Assembly: GCA_947632555.1 (NCBI GenBank)
Contig: CANRPU010000006.1
Span: 1 to 64,000, forward strand
DNA: 64,000 bases
Reading direction: 5' to 3'
From: an uncultured Lachnospiraceae bacterium
GTDB lineage: Bacteria > Bacillota > Clostridia > Lachnospirales > Lachnospiraceae
In this document: positions 7,365 to 15,037 of the stretch, one piece after another
Position numbering within the stretch: the first letter of the stretch is position 1
Layout: each line of letters opens with the position of its first letter
Translations under genes and position numbers: made by a program
Notes under the pieces: generated by a model
Database searches by the model: none
What the model was told of the DNA's origin: nothing
What the model saw: the letters and a program-made list of their open reading frames with translations, nothing else

Positions 7365-9356
7365 ATGGATGAACGGAAAGCGGAACTGGAGCGGCAGATA
7401 GCGTGGCTCATAGGACAGTCCCGGGACGGATATTTTACCGAATATCTGACGGATCTGCGGGAAAAGCTCAGGCAGGACGCGGTGACGGCGGAATACGTGA
7501 CGGATGAGATCGCCCGTACCAGCAGACTGTATACCAGCCGGATGAAAGAGGCGGAGAGCAAAGCGAAAAAAACCAGTGTGGAATTTACCATAGGGGCCGG
7601 GGTGCTGGGCAGCATCGGAGTGGTTTTTATTCTTACCGCTTTTGTGATCATGGGAATGAACTATATGAACGGGCTGGCGAAAGGGATCGCCCTCTATGTG
7701 ATATCGCTGGCCGTGCTTTTGCTTTCGGAACTGCTTCTGACCCGGAAACTGCCCGGATTCGCGGCGGCGGTTTCGTCCCTTGGCATCGGCGGGCTCTACC
7801 TTTCCGCCATACTGAACTATTTGTATCTGAAGAATTTTAACTGCTACGTGACCGTAGCCTCTACGGCGGTGATCTCGCTGCTGGCCGTGCTGATCAGCAG
7901 AAAACGGGATTCCGGCGCCATGAAGATCGTCAGTCTGCTGGGCTGTTATATCAGTCTGTATCCCGCCGGACAGTCCTTCCTGGCTGTGGAGGCAGGGGCG
8001 GCAAGCGACAGGACGGCGCGTTTTCTGGCTGCGGCGTGCGTGCTTCTGCTGGTAAACCTGGCGGCTCTGTTCCTGCCGGTCAAAAAGCATCGGGATGCCG
8101 TCAATATGACGCATATGATACTCAATACCTGCTTTTCCGTGGCTTTCGCGGCCACGGCGTTTTTCCGGCTGGACGGGTGTATGCCGGCCCTCTGGTATCT
8201 GCTGGGCGCGGCGCTGGAGCAGGGCCTGATCTTCTATGTGATGGAAGGAAAGAAAAAGGAAGAAACGTCCTGGACCGTATGGAACATGGCGGTTTATCTG
8301 TGCGCCGATACGGTGCTCAGGATGACGGTCTGTCTGTTCTATGTACTGGCGGCGGAGAGAAGCGGGGAGAGGTATGTTCTTTGGGAGATGCATCTGCTCA
8401 CCGGAGGATTTTTCCTTTCCGGGCTCCTGGTCTTTTTCCTGTTCAGGAAGAGCGTTTTAAAGTGGCTTCAGTATATGCTTTTCGCGTTTCAGACGCTGAT
8501 CGTCTACGGGCTGCTGATGGCAGGGAGAGAGGAACTGTACTGGTGGTGCCTGGGAGTTGTTCTGTTCGTGTTCCTGCTTTCCAAGGCGTTGTCCAGGGTG
8601 AAGATGCTGCGGATAAGCGAGCTGGTGATCACGCTGTGGACCGCCTGCGTGGCGCTGTATTATTTTCAGGAGTTCCGCCCGCTGTCCGCCCTTTGTTTCC
8701 TGGGAGCTTTTCTCCTTTCCCTGGCTGCGCTGCATGAGTGGCGTTCCCTTTATGAGGAGATCTTTATCCTGCTGCTGGAATGCTTTGTTCTGCTCCGCTT
8801 CCGCAATACCCTGACGCCGGCCGTGATGGCGGGGATCCTGTTTCTGGGAACGGCGGGTTTCAATTACATCGGCTTTTTCAGGGACAGGTATACCCGCTGG
8901 TTCAATTATATCAATTTGGGATTTCTGGGCGTCATCTACGCGGCGGCCGCTTTTTGCGGGAACAACTATACCTATGGGGCGCTGCTGCTTTTGGGCGTGG
9001 CGTTCATCCTGCTCATGTTCCAGGAGCGTTTCGGCATGGGCTTCCGGTTTAAAAATGTCATCCTGGTGCTGTTTGTATGCTACATGGCGCTGCTCTGGGA
9101 GCTGCCGGCGCCGATCCTCAAAAGCGCGCTCCTGATGGTGGCCGCCATAGGAGCCGTCGCGGCGGGGTTTGCCGTCAAGCAGAAAAGCCTGCGTATTACC
9201 GGGCTGTCGCTGACCCTGGCGGTGTGCGGGAAAATGATACTCTACGATTTCGCGGCGGCGGATACCTTCGCGAAGATGCTGGTATTTATGATCGTCGGGC
9301 TGATCGCGCTGGCAATATCGGGAATATACATTGCATTGGAAAAGAAAATAGTGTAG
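7365..9356 (+). CDS. DUF2339-like polytopic membrane protein
   Basis: A 663-residue protein. The first 75 residues are soluble and charged, and the rest is an almost unbroken series of hydrophobic helices (roughly 17-20). The pattern, with a coiled N terminus followed by GAGVLGSIGVVFILTAFVI and paired Gly-rich helices, fits the DUF2339 group of predicted membrane proteins of unknown function. The start follows GGGGAGAG. It begins 20 nt after the kinase stop and is probably in the same transcript. No catalytic motif is seen. Confidence 0.65.
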   Translation: MDERKAELERQIAWLIGQSRDGYFTEYLTDLREKLRQDAVTAEYVTDEIARTSRLYTSRMKEAESKAKKTSVEFTIGAGVLGSIGVVFILTAFVIMGMNYMNGLAKGIALYVISLAVLLLSELLLTRKLPGFAAAVSSLGIGGLYLSAILNYLYLKNFNCYVTVASTAVISLLAVLISRKRDSGAMKIVSLLGCYISLYPAGQSFLAVEAGAASDRTARFLAAACVLLLVNLAALFLPVKKHRDAVNMTHMILNTCFSVAFAATAFFRLDGCMPALWYLLGAALEQGLIFYVMEGKKKEETSWTVWNMAVYLCADTVLRMTVCLFYVLAAERSGERYVLWEMHLLTGGFFLSGLLVFFLFRKSVLKWLQYMLFAFQTLIVYGLLMAGREELYWWCLGVVLFVFLLSKALSRVKMLRISELVITLWTACVALYYFQEFRPLSALCFLGAFLLSLAALHEWRSLYEEIFILLLECFVLLRFRNTLTPAVMAGILFLGTAGFNYIGFFRDRYTRWFNYINLGFLGVIYAAAAFCGNNYTYGALLLLGVAFILLMFQERFGMGFRFKNVILVLFVCYMALLWELPAPILKSALLMVAAIGAVAAGFAVKQKSLRITGLSLTLAVCGKMILYDFAAADTFAKMLVFMIVGLIALAISGIYIALEKKIV

Positions 9357-9394
9357 ATTAATAGATAGAAGGGTCTGTACGAACGGAGAAGCTT

Positions 9395-10108
9395 ATGAAA
9401 AAGAAAATGATCATTGCCGGAATCTGCGCCACGGGGCTTTTCGCCGCCGCCGGCTGCGGGGCCGCTCTGCCGGATATGACGGAGGAGCAGGAAGACGCCG
9501 TTGTGGAATACGCCGCGGAGATCGTGATGCGTTACACCAGGGACTATGACAGCAGACTGGTGGATCTGTCCCTGTATGAGGAAAAGGAAGAAACGCCGGA
9601 AACCGGAGAAGATAACGGCGAAGAGGAATCGGTTCCCGAAACGTCGGATACGCCGGTCACGGACATATCCCAAGGGGCTTCGGAGGGCGATATGGCGCGG
9701 CTTTTACTGCCGGAGGGGATGGATCTGCGTTTCACGGGATACCGGATCACGGACACCTATCCGGACGGAGATGACGCCAACCCTTACTTCGCGTTGGATG
9801 CTTCCGCCGGAAACCGGATAGTGGTGCTGGAATTTGATCTGGAGAACGGTACCGGCGCGCGGCAGGAAGTGGATATTTATTCTCTGGCGCCCAGGTTTAC
9901 GCTGCTGATCAACGAAACGGAAAAAACGCCTGTGCTGGCAACCATGCTTCTGGACGATCTGAGCACGTATGTGGGCAGCGTGGAGGCGGGAGAAACCGTC
10001 AGGCTGGTGCTGACGGCGGAGGCAGGAGAGGAGCTGGCGGGGAATATTTCGTCTATGCGCTTATCCGCCACGGTAAACGGAAACAGTGTGGTCATACCGC
10101 TGGAATAG
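9395..10108 (+). CDS. Predicted lipoprotein of unknown function
   Basis: A 237-residue protein. A lipoprotein signal peptide MKKKMIIAG... ends in the lipobox AAAG-C21. A low-complexity Glu/Thr/Pro linker (about 60-95) leads to a beta-rich domain with the feel of an Ig-like extracellular fold (DIYSLAPRFTLLI, GETVRLVLTAE). It lies 38 nt after the DUF2339-like gene, the last gene of the two-component cluster. The stop codon falls in a 14-bp tandem repeat. The family is not recognised. Confidence 0.7.
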   Translation: MKKKMIIAGICATGLFAAAGCGAALPDMTEEQEDAVVEYAAEIVMRYTRDYDSRLVDLSLYEEKEETPETGEDNGEEESVPETSDTPVTDISQGASEGDMARLLLPEGMDLRFTGYRITDTYPDGDDANPYFALDASAGNRIVVLEFDLENGTGARQEVDIYSLAPRFTLLINETEKTPVLATMLLDDLSTYVGSVEAGETVRLVLTAEAGEELAGNISSMRLSATVNGNSVVIPLE

Positions 10109-10138
10109 CACCGCTGAAATAGCATCGCTGAAATAGCG
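10099..10138. repeat. Three 14-bp tandem repeats at a stop codon
   Basis: The unit GCTGaAATAGCAyC occurs at 10099, 10113 and 10127, the last copy partial. The lipoprotein TAG stop (10106-10108) is inside the first unit. It fills most of the 38-bp gap between converging genes. It is consistent with slippage duplication. Confidence 0.7.
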
Positions 10139-10146
10139 AGGAAAAT

Positions 10147-10941
10147 TTAACAGAAGCCCAGATGGGAGAGCGCTCTGGCGATGCCGTCTTCACTGGCTCT
10201 GGAGGTGACATAGCTCCCGATCTCAAAAAGGGAAGCGGGGGATGCGTTGCCCATGACTACGCTGTGGGGCAGACAGGTGAGCATGGGCAGGTCGTTGTTG
10301 CTGTCACCGAAAGCGTACGCGTTTTCTTTGGAGATCCCATAGTAGGAAAGGACGGCTTCTATACCGGTGGCTTTGGAGTAGCCGAGGGGAACAAATTCCC
10401 GGAAGGTGCCGCCCCTGTCGATGCATTGAAACAGGGCGTCGCTGACGGCGCGGAAGCGTTTCAGCTGCTGGGGTTCTTCATACCATATGACAAACTTGTC
10501 GCAAAAGAAATTGGGATTTTCCAGATCCTCCGGCATGTGATAGGAACGGCGCAGAAAGGCGCGGTAATTCTTCACCGCGTTGGGATGCTTCAGCGGACGG
10601 GAGAGGTCGAAGGCCACTTCCTTGCGGGATTCAAACAGGATATCCACGCCGGTTTCGCGGGCGAGATAGAGCATCCGCAGGGTGGTTTCATGGGACTGGG
10701 GCGCGTAGAAAATATCTCTGCCGCCGCAGTAGATATTGGTGCCGCATCCGCAGATAAAGCCGTCAAAGCCAATGTCCCGGAAACGCTGTTCCACATTTTG
10801 AAAGCAGCGTCCCGTGTTGATGAACATCAGGTTTCCCTGTTTCCGCGCGCCGCGTATGGCCTCTACGGCGCTGGGCGGAATGGAACCGTCGATTTCGGAT
10901 GTTAAAGTCCCGTCGATATCAAAAAAGGCAATTTTTTTCAT
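10147..10941 (-). CDS. Cof-type HAD hydrolase
   Basis: A 264-residue HAD-superfamily phosphatase of the Cof/YidA type. Motif I is FFDIDGTLTS (nucleophile D8, acid D10), motif II is the Thr in MFINTGR, and motif IV is YAFGDSNNDLPML near residue 215. A C2-type cap sits between. Such enzymes dephosphorylate sugar phosphates or other small phosphates; the substrate cannot be read. The start has CAGGAG upstream, and the gene converges on the lipoprotein gene. Confidence 0.88.
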   Translation of the reverse strand: MKKIAFFDIDGTLTSEIDGSIPPSAVEAIRGARKQGNLMFINTGRCFQNVEQRFRDIGFDGFICGCGTNIYCGGRDIFYAPQSHETTLRMLYLARETGVDILFESRKEVAFDLSRPLKHPNAVKNYRAFLRRSYHMPEDLENPNFFCDKFVIWYEEPQQLKRFRAVSDALFQCIDRGGTFREFVPLGYSKATGIEAVLSYYGISKENAYAFGDSNNDLPMLTCLPHSVVMGNASPASLFEIGSYVTSRASEDGIARALSHLGFC

Positions 10942-10968
10942 GATGAACTCCTGATCTTGTTACGGTAC

Positions 10969-10997
10969 ATTATAAAATAGGGGGCGCGGAATGTCAA
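10969..10997 (-). promoter_or_regulatory. Consensus promoter of the HAD gene
   Basis: On the minus strand, TTGACA (10997-10992), a 17-bp spacer and TATAAT (10974-10969): a full consensus match, 28 bp upstream of the HAD start codon. Confidence 0.85.
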
Positions 10998-11094
10998 AGG
11001 GGAGGAAGCGTCTGGGAATAAACGTAGCATTCAGGAGAATTTTATGATAGAATGATACAAGGAATGTGTTTTAAGGGTGTAAGGAGGGGTTATT

Positions 11095-13152
11095 TTGCGG
11101 ACGGGGGAAACAAAATACGACTGCGACGTGCTGATCGTGGACGATGACGAATTCAATCTGGTTGTGGCGGCGGATATCCTGAGAGAAGAATTTTCGGTGT
11201 ATCCCGTGTCATCCGGGCAGGAAGCTCTGGATTATCTGCGGGACCATATGCCGAAACTGATCCTGCTGGACATCTATATGCCTGAGATGGACGGGCGCGA
11301 AACGCTGCGCCGGATCCGGGCAAACAGCCGGTGGAAAAATATTCCCATTATCTTTCTTACCGCGGATCACAAACCGGAAACGGAGAAAGAATGTCTTATG
11401 CTGGGGGCGGCCGATTTTGTGACGAAGCCCTATGTTCCCATGGTCATGCGCAGCCGCATCGGCCGTACCATCGAGCTGGCCGGGCTGCAGGAGGATCTGG
11501 AAACCAGGCTGGAGGAGAAGACCAGGCTGGTGGAAAAGGTATCGCTGAACGCCATTATGACTATCGCCAACACGATCGACGCCAAAGACGAATATACCGC
11601 CGGCCATTCCAGACGGGTGGCCAAATGTTCCACCGCTATTGCCAGGCAGCTGCATTGGCCGGAACAGGAAATACAGAATCTGGACTATATCGCGCTGCTG
11701 CATGACATCGGCAAGATAGGCGTGCCGGATTCTATCTTAAACAAGCCTTCCCGGCTCAGCAATGAGGAATTTGCCATTATCAAGAGCCATCCCGTGATCG
11801 GAAACAACGTCCTGAAGGATGTTTACATGATCAAAAACGTGGCGGAAGGCGCTCTGTATCATCATGAACGTTATGACGGCCTGGGCTATCCTTTCGGCAT
11901 CAAGGGACAGGAGATCCCGCTGTGCGCCCGCATCATCGGGATCGCGGATGCCTACGATGCCATGACTTCCAACCGCATCTACCGCCACAAGCTGGACAGG
12001 ACCAAGGTGATCGAAGAATTTGAAAACGGCCGGGGCACCCAGTTTGACCCGGAACTGACGGATCTGTTCCTGGATATGCTGCGGACCGATTTTCATGTGA
12101 CGAAGACGGAGGAAGAGCGGTCCGCGGAGGACGGAGCCGGTTCGGAGAACAGCACCAGGTTTTCCATGGCGCTGACGGCGTTTTCCACGGATATGCAGGA
12201 GAAAGTGACCATGGACGAGCTCACCCGGCTGCACAGCAGGACTTACGCGGAAAGCCGGATCGTAAGGCTTTTAGAGGAAAAGCATTACGGCACGCTCCTG
12301 GTGATGGATATGGACAATTTCAGACAGGTAAACGAACTGTTTGGGCATATAGCGGGAGATATGGTGTTAAAGACGGCGGCGGACGCTCTGCGTGCCGGCA
12401 CTTCGGGCAAGGACGTGCTCTGCCGTCTGGGCGGGGACGAGTTTATGATCTTTCTGACCGACGTGACCGAGCGCAATGAAGTGGAGCAGAAGATCAGGGC
12501 GATACAGGAAAACTTTGCCGGCGCTTTGAAAGATCTGGACTGTGAAAACGCCACTTCCCTGTCCGTGGGGATCGCCATTTCCCCCGTGGACGGCAAAAAT
12601 TTTGAAATGCTTTTAAACGGCGCGGAAAAAGCCCTGTATTTTGTGAAGCACAACAGGAAGGGCGGATACGCCTTTTACCGGCAGGAAACCGGAGGCGAGC
12701 GGGGACAGAAGACCACTACGGACCTGAAACATATCCGCGGCATCCTGGAAGGGCGGATCAAACGGAGCGAACAGGGCGCGTTCCGGGTGCGGTATGAGGA
12801 TTTTGACAGGATCTACGGATATATCCAGAGGGGCGTCAGGAGAAACCGGCAGCAGGTACAGACTTTGCTGTTTACCCTGTCCACAGACGATGACGGGGAT
12901 CTGGGCTTAAGCTCCGAGGAACCCATGAAGACGCTGGAGCTGGCGGCCGCCTCTTCCCTGCGCATGGTGGATGTGGGCACCAGATACAGCAGTATGCAGT
13001 ATATCGTGATCCTGGTGGATACGGATCTGGAAAACGGAAAGAAGGTAGCCGACAGGGTGGCCAAGCAATTTTACCGGATGTACGGGGGAAGAGGCGTGGT
13101 GGTATCCTATGATATCCAGACCATGCAGGCAGGGCCGGCGGATGAAGAGTAA
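11095..13152 (+). CDS. Response regulator with HD-GYP, GGDEF and degenerate GGDEF-like domains
   Basis: A 685-residue cyclic-di-GMP signalling protein starting at TTG with a strong AAGGAGGGG 5 nt upstream. It has a receiver domain (1-125, D59 in LLDIYMPEMDG), then HD-GYP (about 155-350) with HDIGKIG, HHERYDGLGYP and the DAYDAMTS motif intact, so c-di-GMP hydrolysis is plausible. A GGDEF domain (about 385-540, RLGGDEFMIF) follows, in which the RxxD inhibitory site is absent. A final region of about 120 residues looks like an eroded second GGDEF with no active site. A possible extended -10 (TGATAGAAT) ends at 11053. The net activity, making or breaking c-di-GMP, is not determined. Confidence 0.88.
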   Translation: MRTGETKYDCDVLIVDDDEFNLVVAADILREEFSVYPVSSGQEALDYLRDHMPKLILLDIYMPEMDGRETLRRIRANSRWKNIPIIFLTADHKPETEKECLMLGAADFVTKPYVPMVMRSRIGRTIELAGLQEDLETRLEEKTRLVEKVSLNAIMTIANTIDAKDEYTAGHSRRVAKCSTAIARQLHWPEQEIQNLDYIALLHDIGKIGVPDSILNKPSRLSNEEFAIIKSHPVIGNNVLKDVYMIKNVAEGALYHHERYDGLGYPFGIKGQEIPLCARIIGIADAYDAMTSNRIYRHKLDRTKVIEEFENGRGTQFDPELTDLFLDMLRTDFHVTKTEEERSAEDGAGSENSTRFSMALTAFSTDMQEKVTMDELTRLHSRTYAESRIVRLLEEKHYGTLLVMDMDNFRQVNELFGHIAGDMVLKTAADALRAGTSGKDVLCRLGGDEFMIFLTDVTERNEVEQKIRAIQENFAGALKDLDCENATSLSVGIAISPVDGKNFEMLLNGAEKALYFVKHNRKGGYAFYRQETGGERGQKTTTDLKHIRGILEGRIKRSEQGAFRVRYEDFDRIYGYIQRGVRRNRQQVQTLLFTLSTDDDGDLGLSSEEPMKTLELAAASSLRMVDVGTRYSSMQYIVILVDTDLENGKKVADRVAKQFYRMYGGRGVVVSYDIQTMQAGPADEE

Positions 13153-13195
13153 AAAAGGGCGGCGCCCGTTTCCTCGTAAAAATATTTATTTTTAG

Positions 13196-13224
13196 TATGC
13201 AAAATCCCTGATTTGTGATATAAT
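13196..13224 (+). promoter_or_regulatory. Extended -10 promoter of the CheV-like gene
   Basis: TATAAT at 13219-13224 preceded by TGA (13216-13218), with only a weak -35 (TATGCA, 13196-13201). It lies 51 bp before the start codon. Confidence 0.65.
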
Positions 13225-13274
13225 GCGGTAAAGAGCAGTTTTAGACGGCAGATGATTCTTTGAGAGGTGAAAAC

Positions 13275-14168
13275 ATGGACACGAAGATATTATTGGAAAA
13301 CGGTACCAACGAGTTGGAAGTTTTGGAATTTACGCTGGATAACAATTCTTACGGAATCAATGTGGCGAAGATAAAAGAGATTATCAATTACCAGCCCGTG
13401 ACGCCGATCCCCAATGCCCATCCCAGCATAGAAGGGATATTTATGCCCCGTGACAAGATGATTACGGCGATCGACCTGAAGAATTGTCTGCAGAGAGGCG
13501 TATCCGGGGAAGGCGGCCTTTTCATCATTACCAATTTCAACAGTCTGGACATCGCTTTCCATGTGGACAGCGTGGTGGGGATCCACCGGATGTCCTGGAC
13601 GGATATCATCAAGCCGGACGCTACGGTGGCTTCCGAAAGCACGGCTTCCGGTATCATTAAAGTCAATGACAAGTTGATCATCATTCTGGACTTTGAGCGG
13701 ATCGTGGCGGAGATCAATCCGGAAACGGGCCTGCGGACCGAGCAGTTGGAGGCTCTGGGAGAGCGGGAGAGATGTGACGTACCTCTTCTGATCGCCGAAG
13801 ATTCTCCCCTGTTGAACAGGCTGATCGTGGATGCGCTCCATAAATCAGGATATACGAATCTGATACATACCGCGAACGGCAAGGAAGCTTACGAGATCAT
13901 CGAGCACTACAAAGAAGAAGGAACCCTGAAGGACTATGTGCAGTGTGTCATTACCGATATTGAAATGCCCATCATGGACGGACATCACCTGACGAAGCTG
14001 ATCAAGTCCGACGATGCTACCAAGGATATCCCGGTGGTGATCTTCTCTTCCCTGGTCAACGACGAGATGAGGCTGAAGGGAGAGCAGCTGGGAGCGGACG
14101 CCCAGCTTTCCAAGCCGGAGATCGGGAAGCTGGTAAACGTGCTGGATGAACTGTTGAGAGCAAAGTAA
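13275..14168 (+). CDS. cheV: CheV-like chemotaxis coupling protein (CheW domain plus receiver)
   Basis: A 297-residue protein. The N-terminal CheW domain (about 8-155) has VLEFTLDNNSYGINVAKIKEI and PIPNAHPSIEGIF. The C-terminal receiver (about 170-295) has the acidic pair E/D in LIAEDSP, the phospho-Asp in CVITDIEMPIMDG and the Lys in QLSKPE. CheV couples chemoreceptors to CheA and its receiver tunes adaptation. The ATG at 13275 behind GAGAGGTG is preferred over an in-frame TTG at 13260. No other chemotaxis or flagellar gene is in the window, so it may serve a distant array. Confidence 0.88.
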   Translation: MDTKILLENGTNELEVLEFTLDNNSYGINVAKIKEIINYQPVTPIPNAHPSIEGIFMPRDKMITAIDLKNCLQRGVSGEGGLFIITNFNSLDIAFHVDSVVGIHRMSWTDIIKPDATVASESTASGIIKVNDKLIIILDFERIVAEINPETGLRTEQLEALGERERCDVPLLIAEDSPLLNRLIVDALHKSGYTNLIHTANGKEAYEIIEHYKEEGTLKDYVQCVITDIEMPIMDGHHLTKLIKSDDATKDIPVVIFSSLVNDEMRLKGEQLGADAQLSKPEIGKLVNVLDELLRAK

Positions 14169-14180
14169 AGGATTTAAAAA

Positions 14181-14204
14181 AGCAGGGAGTTTTCCCTGCT
14201 TTTC
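14181..14204 (+). terminator. Intrinsic terminator after cheV-like gene
   Basis: AGCAGGGA (14181-14188) and TCCCTGCT (14193-14200) form an 8-bp stem with a short loop, followed by TTTTCT. The next start codon is only 18 bp downstream. Confidence 0.85.
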
Positions 14205-14221
14205 TGGTAAAGGGGATCTTT

Positions 14222-14980
14222 ATGCTGAAAGAAGCACTGGCAGACGCGGATATGGTGTTGGTGGGGATCGGAGAGGAATTTGACGGAATGGAACTCCTGC
14301 GCGGAAACGAGGAGTACGGACAGATCTGTGAAAGCGCCGCCGCGGCAGGCGCGCAGTGGGCCGTTCCCTGTATCAACCGGTATTTTCTGGAAAAGGACGA
14401 AAGAGTAAAAGAGGCGTATCGGAAGCTGGGAGAAGTCTTAAAACAGAAGAATTATTTCGTGATCACCACCTGCGCGGACGGGCTGATCGAAGAAGCCGGG
14501 CTGAAAGAGGAACGTATCACCACTCCCTGCGGCAGCTACGACAGACTGCAGTGCGGCGCGGGCTGCGCGGGAAGCGTGATTTCCGCCGGGGATGCCGTAT
14601 ATCAGGAACTGAAGCAGGTATTTACGGGAAAGAAGAACTGGCGGAACGTGAACAGGCCAAAGTGCGGTATCTGCGGAGCGGACATGGAGTGCAATACCCT
14701 GTACGCGGAAAAATATCTGGAAGAAGGTTACGGGGAAAGTTTTCAGAGATATGGGAAATGGCTGCAGGGCACATTGAACCATAAGCTCTGTATCCTGGAG
14801 CTGGGGGCGGGGATGCTCTTTGCCGGGGTGCTGCGCTTCCGTTTCGAGAAGATAGCGGCGCTCAACCAGAAGGCGGAGCTGATCCGTGTACACAGCCGCC
14901 TGTATCAGCTGCCGGCGGAGCTGGAAGGCAGAGGAAAAGGAATTTCGCGAAACGCGGTAGATTTTATGGCGGAATGGTAA
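14222..14980 (+). CDS. Divergent sirtuin-like (SIR2 fold) protein
   Basis: A 252-residue protein. It has an N-terminal Rossmann start (MVLVGIGEEFDG), a TTCADGLIEEAG segment where sirtuins have TQNIDGLxxxAG, and four cysteines of a zinc ribbon (QCGAGC ... KCGICG). A C-terminal LCILELGAGM resembles the sirtuin NAD-pocket strand. The residue at the sirtuin catalytic-His position appears to be Cys (TTPCGSY instead of xxHG), so classical deacetylation is doubtful. It may bind NAD or ADP-ribose. The RBS is GGGGAT. The assignment rests on motif order read by eye. Confidence 0.6.
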   Translation: MLKEALADADMVLVGIGEEFDGMELLRGNEEYGQICESAAAAGAQWAVPCINRYFLEKDERVKEAYRKLGEVLKQKNYFVITTCADGLIEEAGLKEERITTPCGSYDRLQCGAGCAGSVISAGDAVYQELKQVFTGKKNWRNVNRPKCGICGADMECNTLYAEKYLEEGYGESFQRYGKWLQGTLNHKLCILELGAGMLFAGVLRFRFEKIAALNQKAELIRVHSRLYQLPAELEGRGKGISRNAVDFMAEW

Positions 14981-15037
14981 GAATTATGTTACACTGTGTT
15001 TGTTTGGCTTTTATTTTAGTAAAGACGAGGTTATGGT

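Noticed and set aside
7290..8393. 367-codon minus-strand frame
   Set aside because: Shadow of the kinase end and the DUF2339-like gene; composition is His/Arg/Gln rich, as in antisense frames of GC-rich codons.
13141..13180. Terminator after the HD-GYP gene (GGGCGGCGCCC then GTTTCC)
   Set aside because: Only a four-base-pair stem and no T tract; too weak to report as a feature.
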